Source of the DNA: an uncultured Collinsella sp.
GTDB lineage: Bacteria; Actinomycetota; Coriobacteriia; Coriobacteriales; Coriobacteriaceae
Direction of reading: 5' to 3'
Assembly: GCA_958352845.1 (NCBI GenBank)
Contig: CATWQC010000004.1
Coordinates: forward strand, 1-64,000
DNA length: 64,000 nt
The notes beneath the pieces were generated by a model that was given only the letters and a program-made list of their open reading frames with translations, did not search any database and was not told the origin of the DNA. The position numbers were made by a program, and so were the translations under genes. Shown here in pieces: positions 1-7,454 of the stretch. The stretch's first letter is position 1. Each line of letters starts with the position of its first letter.

Positions 1-287
1 CAATCTTCCACGTGCTGGGGAGCCGCGCCCCCTACGGCACCTACGACTGCACCGGTTCCGGCGCCGTCAAGTCCTGGGCCGACATCGCCCGCGCCGTCTT
101 CGAGGCCGCCAACGGCAACGGCGACAGGGTCGTGCCGGTATCGACCGCCGACTACTACGCCGGCGCCGAGGGCCCCGTGGCCCCGCGCCCGGTCCACTCC
201 GCGCTCGACCTTTCCAGGCTCGAGTCGGTCGGGTTCCACATGCCCGACTGGGAGGAAGAGCTTGGGGAGTACCTCAAGACGCTCTAG
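1..287 (+). CDS. rfbD: dTDP-4-dehydrorhamnose reductase, C-terminal fragment
   Basis: This is the last ~95 residues of an RmlD/RfbD-type reductase cut by the left edge; the frame enters at nt 3. RmlD performs the final NADPH-dependent step of dTDP-L-rhamnose synthesis in the cytoplasm. The visible part carries the family's C-terminal pattern: G-T-Y-D-C-T-G-S-G followed by W-A-D-I-A, a proline-rich R-P-V-H-S-A-L-D segment, and a closing helix. The active-site YxxxK would lie outside the window. Coriobacteria sometimes carry RmlC-RmlD fusions, which cannot be judged here. A strong terminator follows directly, so this ends a transcription unit. The next genes (glycosyltransferase, polysaccharide exporter) fit surface-glycan synthesis. 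Confidence 0.85.
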   Translation, partial: IFHVLGSRAPYGTYDCTGSGAVKSWADIARAVFEAANGNGDRVVPVSTADYYAGAEGPVAPRPVHSALDLSRLESVGFHMPDWEEELGEYLKTL

Positions 288-309
288 CCGCTATCAACTT
301 TTCGAGAGT

Positions 310-341
310 AAAAGCCGCCGTTCTTTAACGGCGGCTTTTCT
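310..341 (+). terminator. Rho-independent terminator after rfbD
   Basis: A perfect 13-bp inverted repeat (arms 310-322 and 327-339, AAAAGCCGCCGTT against AACGGCGGCTTTT) with a 4-nt loop ends in a T-run. The A-run/T-run on both sides means it can also serve the convergent minus-strand glycosyltransferase gene. Confidence 0.9.
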
Positions 342-392
342 TGTTGATGGCTATCTGCGCAGTGGTGCCAATAGTATTTTGCGGAAGATCTT

Positions 393-1361
393 TCACTCGC
401 TTGGCGTGGTGGCGGACCTGCCGGGCTGGTCATCGTAGGCGTATTTGCTGTACACGTTGACCTCCCACTGCTTTTTTTCGACCTTTGCCACGGAATCGAG
501 GATGAAGCCGGTCGCAAGGCTCAGACCGCACAGGAACATAAACGACGCGGCGAGCATGGCGGTGGGGAAGCGCGGAACGAGGCCGGTCTGGAAATACTCG
601 ACAACGATGGGCGTGCCCAAGGCGAGGCCGATCACCGCAAACAGAAGCGCGACGAGGCTGAAGAACTTCAGAGGGCGGTAGTCCTTGAACAGCGTGCCAA
701 TCATCGCAACGACTTTAATGCCGTCGCTTACGGTATTGAGCTTGGACTCGGAACCTTCCGGACGGTCGCGGTACTCGATGGGCACATCCTTGATGCGCCA
801 GCGGTGGTCGACGGCGTGGATCGAGAGCTCGGTTTCGATCTGGAAGCCCTCGGAAAGCACAGGGAAGGTTTTAACGAACGGGCGGCTCATGGCACGGTAG
901 CCGGTCATGACATCATCGAAGCTGTAGCCATAGATCCACTTGATCATGGCACGGACCAGATTGTTGCCAAAGCCGTGGAAGGCACGCTTGTTCTCCTCGG
1001 CGTAGGTGCCGTTGGAAAGGCGATCGCCTACGGTCATGTCGGCCGTGCCGTTAAGGATGGGCTCGCAGAGGGCCTTGGCCGCCTCGGCGGGGTAGGTGTC
1101 GTCTCCGTCGACCATCAGGTAGCAATCGGCGTCGATATCGCGAAACATCTGGCGGCACACGTTGCCCTTTCCCTGACGGGGCTCAAAGCGGACTGTGGCG
1201 CCGTGCTCGGTGGCAATGCGTGAGGTATCGTCCGACGAGTTGTTGTCATAGACATAGACCGTCGCCTGCGGAAGCTCGCGGTGAAAGTCATCGATGACTT
1301 TGCCGATCGTGAGCGCTTCGTTGTAGCAAGGGATGATGACGGCGATGGATTCAGAATTCAC
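393..1361 (-). CDS. Family 2 glycosyltransferase with C-terminal membrane anchor
   Basis: A 322-residue GT2 (GT-A fold) enzyme resembling dolichyl/undecaprenyl-phosphate sugar transferases. The N-terminus has the family opening I-P-C-Y-N-E at about residue 10, then D-N-N-S-S-D-D-T and the acidic D-G-D-D-T nucleotide-sugar/metal motif near residue 85. Two hydrophobic segments near residues 230-255 and 270-295 anchor it to the membrane with a short cytoplasmic tail. The GTG start at 1361 is preceded by AAGGAG at good spacing. It is likely to transfer a sugar from a nucleotide donor to a lipid-phosphate carrier for glycan assembly; the actual sugar cannot be read from sequence. It is divergent from the ABC exporter genes. 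Confidence 0.85.
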   Translation of the reverse strand: MNSESIAVIIPCYNEALTIGKVIDDFHRELPQATVYVYDNNSSDDTSRIATEHGATVRFEPRQGKGNVCRQMFRDIDADCYLMVDGDDTYPAEAAKALCEPILNGTADMTVGDRLSNGTYAEENKRAFHGFGNNLVRAMIKWIYGYSFDDVMTGYRAMSRPFVKTFPVLSEGFQIETELSIHAVDHRWRIKDVPIEYRDRPEGSESKLNTVSDGIKVVAMIGTLFKDYRPLKFFSLVALLFAVIGLALGTPIVVEYFQTGLVPRFPTAMLAASFMFLCGLSLATGFILDSVAKVEKKQWEVNVYSKYAYDDQPGRSATTPSE

Positions 1362-1521
1362 TTAATGCTCCTTATACATTCAATCCTAGAAAGTATAGCC
1401 GTTTGGGCCTGGCATCCTAAGATGTGGGTTAGTTCTCCAGTTTTGTTGCGCGAATCGTTTGCATGGCCGTCGGGTCTATACTGTTCGTTTGTCAACGATT
1501 ACGAGTAAAGGAGTTGCATCC

Positions 1522-2367
1522 GTGTCGGATCAGACAAAGCAACAAGAAACTCGCAGTCTGCCTGCGACGTTTGCTAAGAACGAATTTGAGAAGGACGCGT
1601 TTATCCTTCGTCAGCTGGTTACCAAGGATTTTAAGATCAAGTATCGCCGTAGCGTTCTGGGCGTCGCATGGTCGGTGCTCAACCCGCTGCTGATGATGAT
1701 CGTCATGGCCATCGTGTTCTCGACGATTTTTGGCCAGGGCCGCAATGGCTCAATGACGCCCGAGATGTACCCGCTGTACTTGATCGTGGGTAACATTACC
1801 TTTGCCGTCATGTCTGAGTCTACTAACCAGGCCCTGACGTCGATCGTGGGCGCTGCCCCTCTGCTCAAGAAGGTTAAGGTGCACCGCTGGGTTTTCCCGG
1901 TGCAGAAGGTGCTCTTCTCGCTGGTCAACTTTGCCTTCTCGCTGGTCGCCGTCGCCATCGTCATGCTGTGGTTCCGCGTTATGCCTTCTTGGCACCTTAT
2001 TCTGCTGCCGGTTTGCCTGCTGCTGCTTATGTGCTTCTGCATGGGCCTGGGCATGATGCTCTCTGCCCTTACGGTCTTCTTCCGCGACGTTATGCATCTG
2101 TGGAGCGTCGTCATTACGGCGTGGACTTACATTACGCCCATCTTCTGGACGACTGACTATATTGCGCAAATGCCGCATCTCGTGCGTATCTTGATGTATG
2201 CGAACCCCATGTTCAACTACCTGCAGTTTATGCGCGATATCTTCCTGTTCCAGACTACGCCCTCGCTTATGACGTTTGGTATGTGCGTTGCCTGGGCGGT
2301 TCTTGCGCTTATTATTGGCTATACCGTGTTCCATAAGTCCGAGCGCAAGTTCATCCTCTACATCTAA
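1522..2367 (+). CDS. Polysaccharide/teichoic-acid ABC exporter, permease (Wzm/TagG-like)
   Basis: An ABC-2 type permease of 281 residues. The amphipathic segment K-D-F-K-I-K-Y-R-R-S-V-L-G followed by W-S-V-L-N-P-L is the hallmark of O-antigen, capsule and teichoic-acid export permeases. About six hydrophobic helices follow. The GTG at 1522 is chosen because AAAGGAG lies about 8 nt upstream; the longer frame back to 1459 has no ribosome site. With the ATPase encoded 11 nt downstream it should form a flippase moving lipid-linked glycan across the cytoplasmic membrane. The neighbouring rhamnose and GT2 genes support a surface glycan substrate, whose identity is unknown. Confidence 0.9.
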   Translation: MSDQTKQQETRSLPATFAKNEFEKDAFILRQLVTKDFKIKYRRSVLGVAWSVLNPLLMMIVMAIVFSTIFGQGRNGSMTPEMYPLYLIVGNITFAVMSESTNQALTSIVGAAPLLKKVKVHRWVFPVQKVLFSLVNFAFSLVAVAIVMLWFRVMPSWHLILLPVCLLLLMCFCMGLGMMLSALTVFFRDVMHLWSVVITAWTYITPIFWTTDYIAQMPHLVRILMYANPMFNYLQFMRDIFLFQTTPSLMTFGMCVAWAVLALIIGYTVFHKSERKFILYI

Positions 2368-2378
2368 GGAGTGCTGTG

Positions 2379-3146
2379 ATGACTGAATCTGTTGTTGATT
2401 ACAGCGAGCAGCCTCTGGCTGTCGAGGTCGACGACGTCACCATGATCTTTAACATGGCGTCCGAGTCGCTGACCAACCTCAAGGAGTACTTCATTAAGCT
2501 TGCCAAGCACGAGCTGTTCTTTGAGGAGTTTAGGGCGCTTAAGCACATCTCGTTTGATATTCATCGCGGCGAGGTTGTGGGTCTGGTCGGCACCAATGGC
2601 TCCGGCAAGTCTACGATGCTCAAGATTATCGCTGGCGTTCTTGAGCCTAGCGAGGGCAGCGTTAAGGTGCACGGTAACATCGCGCCGCTGATTGAGCTTG
2701 GCGCCGGCTTTGACCCCGAGCTGACCGCCCGCGAGAACATCTATCTGAACGGCGCCCTGCTCGGCTATACCAAGGAGTTCATCGACGCCAACTTTGACGG
2801 CATTATTGAGTTCGCTGAGCTTCAGAACTTTGTCGATATGCCGCTTAAGAACTTCTCCTCGGGCATGGTGGCGCGTATCGCCTTTGCAATCGCGACGATT
2901 ACCGAGCCCGATATTCTTATCGTTGACGAGACGCTGTCCGTCGGTGATGTGTTCTTCCAGCAGAAGTGTGAGGCTCGCATTCAGCACTTTATCCAGAGCG
3001 GTGACGTGACGGTTCTGTTCGTTTCGCACTCCATGGAGCAGGTTGAGCGCATCTGCCAGCGTGCCGTTTGGATTGAGAAGGGTGACCTTCGCATGGACGG
3101 CCCGGTCGATGAGGTCTGCAAGGCGTATCGCGAGCAGTTCAACTAG
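2379..3146 (+). CDS. Polysaccharide/teichoic-acid ABC exporter, ATPase (Wzt/TagH-like)
   Basis: An ABC ATPase of 255 residues. Visible motifs are Walker A G-T-N-G-S-G-K-S (71-78), the variant signature N-F-S-S-G-M typical of glycan exporters, Walker B I-L-I-V-D-E, and a switch histidine in V-S-H-S-M. The N-terminal segment before the core is typical of Wzt/TagH. It stops right after the nucleotide-binding domain, so it lacks the C-terminal carbohydrate-binding domain of some Wzt proteins. This suggests export without recognition of a terminal glycan modification (inference). ATG 2379 is preferred over the adjoining GTG 2376; AAGGA lies at 2366-2370. It pairs with the upstream permease. Confidence 0.9.
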   Translation: MTESVVDYSEQPLAVEVDDVTMIFNMASESLTNLKEYFIKLAKHELFFEEFRALKHISFDIHRGEVVGLVGTNGSGKSTMLKIIAGVLEPSEGSVKVHGNIAPLIELGAGFDPELTARENIYLNGALLGYTKEFIDANFDGIIEFAELQNFVDMPLKNFSSGMVARIAFAIATITEPDILIVDETLSVGDVFFQQKCEARIQHFIQSGDVTVLFVSHSMEQVERICQRAVWIEKGDLRMDGPVDEVCKAYREQFN

Positions 3147-3200
3147 GTTATAATTACTTGCGCCCGACAGGCTTGCGCTTGCTTGGGCGTGTGGTTATTT

Positions 3201-3277
3201 GCTCCATTAGCTCAGTTGGATAGAGCAGGGGACTTCTAATCCCAAGGTCGACGGTTCGAATCCGCCATGGAGCACCA
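3201..3277 (+). tRNA. tRNA-Arg (anticodon TCT)
   Basis: A full cloverleaf is readable: acceptor GCTCCAT/ATGGAGC (7 bp, perfect), D-arm GCTC/GAGC, anticodon loop CTTCTAA with TCT at 3235-3237, and T-arm with GGTTCGAATCC. The 3' CCA is encoded. The top pair of the anticodon stem (G-A) is a mismatch. It reads AGA codons, which are rare in these high-GC genes. A TATAAT box lies at 3150-3155, with no convincing -35. Confidence 0.95.
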
Positions 3278-3287
3278 TCGTTTATTA

Positions 3288-3319
3288 AGCCCGGACCGCT
3301 TGGTGGTCTGGGCTTTTTT
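3288..3319 (+). terminator. Terminator after tRNA-Arg(TCT)
   Basis: Arms AGCCCGGACC and GGTCTGGGCT (one G-T pair) flank a 7-nt loop and are followed by six T residues. It sits about 10 nt after the tRNA 3' end. Confidence 0.85.
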
Positions 3320-3381
3320 CATCTTGTATGCTGCTGAAGCCGAGCGCGAACAAGCCGCTGCTGTTTGTTGGGGTTGGCATT

Positions 3382-3819
3382 TTACTTTTCCAGATGCTCT
3401 TTCAGCAGCTCCAGCGCGTGGGCGTAGCCCTGGAGGCCTTCGCCGGTGATGGTAGCGAAGCAGGCCAGACGGGCGTAGCTCACCTGGCGGAAGTCTTCGC
3501 GGGTCTCGACGGCGCTAATGTGGACCTCCACAGCCGGGATGGCGACGGCTTTGAGGGCATCCAAGATGGCCACGCTTGTGTGCGTGTAGGCGGCCGGGTT
3601 GATGACGATGCCGTCGACCTTGCCGTAAGCCTCCTGGATCTTGTCGACGATGCTGCCCTCGTGGTTGGACTGGAAGACCTCGACCTCGTCAAAACCCTGC
3701 GCGGCGCCTGCCTCCTGGCAAATCTGGACCAAGCGGTCGTAGTTGTCGCTGCCGTAGATGCCCGGCTCGCGAATACCGAGCATGTTGAGGTTGGGGCCGT
3801 TGATGACGAGTGCTTTCAT
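3382..3819 (-). CDS. aroQ: Type II 3-dehydroquinate dehydratase
   Basis: A 145-residue protein, the usual length for type II dehydroquinases. It converts 3-dehydroquinate to 3-dehydroshikimate, step three of the shikimate pathway, in the cytoplasm. Diagnostic elements are the N-terminal V-I-N-G-P-N-L-N-M-L-G, the mobile loop with catalytic Tyr (G-I-Y-G-S), S-N-H-E-G carrying the conserved His, I-N-P-A-A-Y-T-H-T-S, and V-E-V-H-I. The start at 3819 fits AAAGGAAG upstream; a longer in-frame version to 3870 would add a non-homologous leader overlapping a hairpin. It is the last gene of the minus-strand aro cluster, separated from aroE/K by that hairpin. Confidence 0.95.
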   Translation of the reverse strand: MKALVINGPNLNMLGIREPGIYGSDNYDRLVQICQEAGAAQGFDEVEVFQSNHEGSIVDKIQEAYGKVDGIVINPAAYTHTSVAILDALKAVAIPAVEVHISAVETREDFRQVSYARLACFATITGEGLQGYAHALELLKEHLEK

Positions 3820-3862
3820 GGCTGCTTCCTTTGGAGTTGGTCGATTTGGAGAGGAGGAATGA

Positions 3863-3903
3863 AAAACCACCGCAAAGGAGCCTGTCCCCTTTGTGGTGGT
3901 TTT
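3863..3903 (-). terminator. Strong hairpin between aroE/K and aroQ
   Basis: Sixteen-bp arms (3863-3878 and 3888-3903, AAAACCACCGCAAAGG with one G-T pair) surround a 9-nt loop, and there is a T-run on either strand. In the operon direction it could terminate or attenuate transcription before aroQ, whose ribosome site lies just beyond. It could also be a dispersed palindromic element (see findings). Confidence 0.65.
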
Positions 3904-3905
3904 GG

Positions 3906-5156
3906 TTAGAGAGCGGGTGGGAGGGTGTCGAGGAGGGCATGGGCGGTGTTGGCGGCGCAGTCGCGTGAGTCGATGATGTAGTCGGCCCAGGCGCGGTAGC
4001 GCGGCATACGCTGCTCGGCCAGCTTGTCGATGCCGTCGCGTGCGGTGATGGGGCGGCCCTTGTGGGCGAGCTCGTCGAGCTTGCGGTTGAGCATCACGAT
4101 CTGGCTGTTTTGGTGCAGCAGCGGATAGTTCTCGTCACGCGTGACCACGCCGCCGCCGGTGGAGAGCACCAGGCCGCTGCGCTTGGAAATGTCGGCCAGC
4201 TCCGCTGTCTCTTGCTCACGGAAGGCGGCCTCGCCGCGCTCGACGATAAAGTCGGCGCAGGGCATGCCGAGGCGTTCCTCGAGGGCTCGGTCCAGATCGA
4301 TGTGCTCGCGACCCGTGAGCAGGGCAATCTGCTCACCCACGCGGGTCTTGCCCGAGCCCGGCATGCCGATCAGCGCGATGTTCTGCTCATGGCGCGACAG
4401 GCGCTCCGTCACATCCAGGATGCGCTCGCGCGGGGTGGCTTTGCCGGTATAGCGCTCGACGGCCTGTGCCGCTTGGGCCACGAGCATCAGCAGGCCACCG
4501 ATGCAGGGGATGCCGCGGCGCTCGGCCTCGAGCATGAGTCCCGTGCGGGCGGGGTTGTAGACAATGTCGATAACGCCTTCGAGCGCATCGAGCCCTTCGA
4601 GCGTGCAAGGCGCGTCGGGGCAATGGGGGAACATACCGGCGGGCGTGCAGTTGACGAGTAGGACGGCGTCGAACTGCTGCGCGATGTTGTCGTAGTTGAC
4701 CTCGCTCGTGCGGCCCACAGGCACGACGATGGCACCTAGGTCGCCGAGTACCATGCTGGCCGTAGTTCCCGCGCCGCCGGTGGCACCGAGCACGAGGACC
4801 TTCTTGCCGGAAACCCTTACGCCCAACTCCTCGACCAGGCACTGAAAACCAAAGTAGTCGGTGTTGTCGCCGCGCAGACGACCGTCAGGTAGGCGTGTGA
4901 TGGTGTTGACGTTGCCCATGCGCTCGGCGAGCGGGCTCAGCTCGTCCAGGTATTCCATGACGGCGCGTTTGTAGGGGATGGTCACGTTGGTGCCCTCCCA
5001 CTCGTCGCCCGTCATAAAGGCCGCGAGGTCCTCGGGCTCGCGCTCAAATCGCACGTAATCGAGTCCAGCGAGCTCTTTGTAGATGGTTGGGGTGTAGCTG
5101 TGGCCCAGCACGCGGCCCAGCACTCCGTAGGGGCGGGTTGCGGCGGTATCGGTCAT
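3906..5156 (-). CDS. aroE/aroK: Bifunctional shikimate dehydrogenase / shikimate kinase
   Basis: A 416-residue fusion. Residues ~1-250 are AroE: substrate-binding G-H-S-Y-T-P near 18-23, N-V-T-I-P-Y-K with the catalytic Lys, N-T-D near 98, and a dinucleotide-binding G-A-T-G-G-A-G. Residues ~255-416 are AroK: P-loop G-M-P-G-S-G-K-T, I-D-L-D acidic substrate motif, and S-T-G-G-G shikimate-binding loop. It reduces 3-dehydroshikimate with NADPH and then phosphorylates shikimate. The start abuts the pheA stop codon with no gap, implying translational coupling. The fusion is uninterrupted in sequence and both active sites look intact. Confidence 0.93.
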   Translation of the reverse strand: MTDTAATRPYGVLGRVLGHSYTPTIYKELAGLDYVRFEREPEDLAAFMTGDEWEGTNVTIPYKRAVMEYLDELSPLAERMGNVNTITRLPDGRLRGDNTDYFGFQCLVEELGVRVSGKKVLVLGATGGAGTTASMVLGDLGAIVVPVGRTSEVNYDNIAQQFDAVLLVNCTPAGMFPHCPDAPCTLEGLDALEGVIDIVYNPARTGLMLEAERRGIPCIGGLLMLVAQAAQAVERYTGKATPRERILDVTERLSRHEQNIALIGMPGSGKTRVGEQIALLTGREHIDLDRALEERLGMPCADFIVERGEAAFREQETAELADISKRSGLVLSTGGGVVTRDENYPLLHQNSQIVMLNRKLDELAHKGRPITARDGIDKLAEQRMPRYRAWADYIIDSRDCAANTAHALLDTLPPAL

Positions 5157-6302
5157 CTAGAGCACCTCCGTGTAGCTGCCAAAGTAGGTGAAGCTCTCGC
5201 ACACGTCGTCGATAGAATCGAGCAGGTCGTCGAGGGCCTTGCTGCCAAAGGGACAGTCCAGATCAAAGTAGAACATAAACTCAAAGTCGCGACCGGGGAT
5301 GGGACGGCTTTCGAGCTTGATGAGGTTGATGTTGAGTGCGTAGAAGCGCTCGAGTACGCGATAGAGCGCGCCCGGCTCGTTGGCCGTGGTGATCATGAGC
5401 GAGGTTCGGTTGGCACCGGGATAGACGCGCGGCTCGCGGCTGATGACGACAAAGCGCGTGTAGTTGTTGTCCGAGTCCTGGATGTTGGGCTTCAGCACTT
5501 CCAAGCCGTAGAGCGCCGCACAGCTGCGCGAGGCGATGGCGGCGACGTCGGTGCGCTCGGAGTTGGCGACCATCTCGGCCGACATGGCCGTGTTTGGGTG
5601 CTTGGTGGCGTGCAGGTCGTGGGACTCGATAAAGCCGGCACACTGGGCAATGGCTTGGCCGTGGCTGTAGACCTCGCGCACGTCGGCGAGCTTGGTGCCG
5701 GGCTTGACGAGCAAGTTGTGGTCGATCTTGAGGCGAAGCGAGCGCACGATGTGGAAGTCGAACTGGGCGAGCAGGTCGTAGACGGCGTTGACCGAGCCGG
5801 CGGTGGAGTTCTCGATGGGCAGCACGCCAAACTCGCAGAAGCCGTCGCGCACAGCGCGCATAACGCCCTCGAAGGTCTCAAAGAACGCAATATCGGGCAC
5901 GTCGAAGAGCTTGCACGCGGCTATCTGGCTATAGGCACCTTCCACGCCCTGGCAAGCGACGGTGGCAGCTTGAGGGAAGGGCGTGTCGGAGGCTGCAGCC
6001 GTGGCGTGGGCCTTTTGCGAGACGGTGATGCCCTTGAGCTCGTTGATGTAGCGCTGCTGCTTGGCTTTGCTCATGCTCATGAGGAGGCGGAACAGAGTGA
6101 TGGTCTGCGCCTCGTAGCGCTCGGGCGCGCGGCTGGCGAGGTCGTTGAGTTTGGAGCGCTCGCGGGCGGGGTCGAAGACGGCCTTGCCCATCTCGATTTT
6201 TGACTTGGCGACCTCGGTGGCAATATCCATGCGCTCGACAAAACTGTTGAGGAGCGTGGTGTCGATGCCATCGATGGCTTGGCGAATATCGGCAAGGTCC
6301 AT
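5157..6302 (-). CDS. pheA: Bifunctional chorismate mutase / prephenate dehydratase
   Basis: A 381-residue P-protein. An AroQ-type chorismate mutase occupies about residues 1-85 (D-L-A-D-I-R opening, three-helix pattern). Prephenate dehydratase spans about 108-290, with the catalytic Thr in N-Y-T-R-F. An ACT domain follows, with the phenylalanine-binding signatures G-A-L-Y and E-S-R-P. It therefore converts chorismate to phenylpyruvate and is probably inhibited by Phe (family knowledge). The start at 6302 has AAAGGGG just upstream; the longer frame to 6554 would overlap aroC with a non-homologous arginine-rich leader. Confidence 0.94.
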   Translation of the reverse strand: MDLADIRQAIDGIDTTLLNSFVERMDIATEVAKSKIEMGKAVFDPARERSKLNDLASRAPERYEAQTITLFRLLMSMSKAKQQRYINELKGITVSQKAHATAAASDTPFPQAATVACQGVEGAYSQIAACKLFDVPDIAFFETFEGVMRAVRDGFCEFGVLPIENSTAGSVNAVYDLLAQFDFHIVRSLRLKIDHNLLVKPGTKLADVREVYSHGQAIAQCAGFIESHDLHATKHPNTAMSAEMVANSERTDVAAIASRSCAALYGLEVLKPNIQDSDNNYTRFVVISREPRVYPGANRTSLMITTANEPGALYRVLERFYALNINLIKLESRPIPGRDFEFMFYFDLDCPFGSKALDDLLDSIDDVCESFTYFGSYTEVL

Positions 6303-6355
6303 GGAGGCCCCTTTCGCGTAATGGCTGAGTTGACAGTCAACCCAGGTGAGTCGGG

Positions 6356-7453
6356 TTAGCGCTGGGCGGCGTCCTCTAGGAGAGCGTCCCAGATGGCGAG
6401 GGCGGCGGCTGCTTCGGCTACGGGGACGGCTCGGGGGACGATGCAGGGATCGTGACGGCCGTGGACCGAGAGCTCGGCATTTTCCATAGTGTCCATGTCC
6501 ACCGTCTGCTGCTCGCGGCCAATCGAGGGCGTCGGTTTCACGGCCATACGCCACATGACGGGCGCGCCGGTGGAGATGCCGCCCAGAATGCCGCCGGCGT
6601 TATTGGACTCGACCTCGATTTCGCCGGTCTCGGCATCGATGCGATACGGATCGTTGTTCTCGCTGCCGCGCATGGCGGCCACGGCAAAGCCCATGCCAAA
6701 CTCCACGCCCTTTACGGCGGGAATGCCAAACGCGATTTGCGCGATGCGGTTCTCGATGCCGTCGAACATAGGGTCGCCGATGCCCGCGGGAAGCCCGTAA
6801 ATGCCGCACTCTACGATGCCGCCGATGCTGTCGAGCTCGTCGCGCGCGGCCAGGATCTCCTCGCGCATGCGGCCGGCTGCGGCGGCGTCAATGCACGGCA
6901 GATCGTTCGTAAGGATTGCCTTGCGGTCGGCCTCGCGATAGACCATATCGTCCATCGGCAGGTCGGAGATGTTGCCGATCTGCGCGACGTGCGCCATGAC
7001 CTGAATGCCGCGGGCCTCAAGTGCCTGCAGCGCAATGCCGCCGGCGATGCATAAGGGGGCCGTTAGGCGGCCGGAAAAATGCCCGCCACCAGCGACATCG
7101 TGCATGTTGTGATACTTCACGCGCGCAGGGAAGTCCGCATGTCCGGGACGGGGCTTGCGGCGCAGCTCGGAGTAATCATTGGAGCGCGTGTTGGTGTTCT
7201 CGATAATCGCGGCGATGGGCGCGCCGGTGGTATGTCCATCGACAACGCCGGCGATGATGTGGGCGGCGTCGGCCTCGCGGCGTTTGGTCGCGGTCTCGTC
7301 GCGACCGGGGGCGCGACGGTCGAGGAAGGCCTGCAGCTTCTCTTGGTCCACGGCGATGCCCGCCGGGATGCCATCGAGCGAGCAGCCGATAGCGGGGGAG
7401 TGCGACTGGCCGAAGATGCTTAAGTGCAAGACGTTGCCAAAGGTCGAGGACAT
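6356..7453 (-). CDS. aroC: Chorismate synthase
   Basis: A 365-residue FMN-dependent enzyme catalysing the trans-1,4 elimination that turns EPSP into chorismate. Family motifs are visible: S-T-F-G near the start, G-Q-S-H-S near 15, R-R-x-P-G near 46-51 and R-x-K-P-R-P-G-H-A-D near 100. Also present are the G-G-x-x-S-G-R-L-T-A loop and S-x-N-A-G-G-I-L-G-G-I-S near 285. The length is normal. It starts 1 nt after the aroA stop, so the genes are almost certainly co-translated; a 53-nt gap separates it from pheA. Confidence 0.96.
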   Translation of the reverse strand: MSSTFGNVLHLSIFGQSHSPAIGCSLDGIPAGIAVDQEKLQAFLDRRAPGRDETATKRREADAAHIIAGVVDGHTTGAPIAAIIENTNTRSNDYSELRRKPRPGHADFPARVKYHNMHDVAGGGHFSGRLTAPLCIAGGIALQALEARGIQVMAHVAQIGNISDLPMDDMVYREADRKAILTNDLPCIDAAAAGRMREEILAARDELDSIGGIVECGIYGLPAGIGDPMFDGIENRIAQIAFGIPAVKGVEFGMGFAVAAMRGSENNDPYRIDAETGEIEVESNNAGGILGGISTGAPVMWRMAVKPTPSIGREQQTVDMDTMENAELSVHGRHDPCIVPRAVPVAEAAAALAIWDALLEDAAQR

Positions 7454-7454
7454 G

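Noticed and set aside
3150..3155. TATAAT as a full promoter for tRNA-Arg(TCT).
   Set aside because: No -35 box at suitable spacing was found; it is mentioned only as a possible -10.
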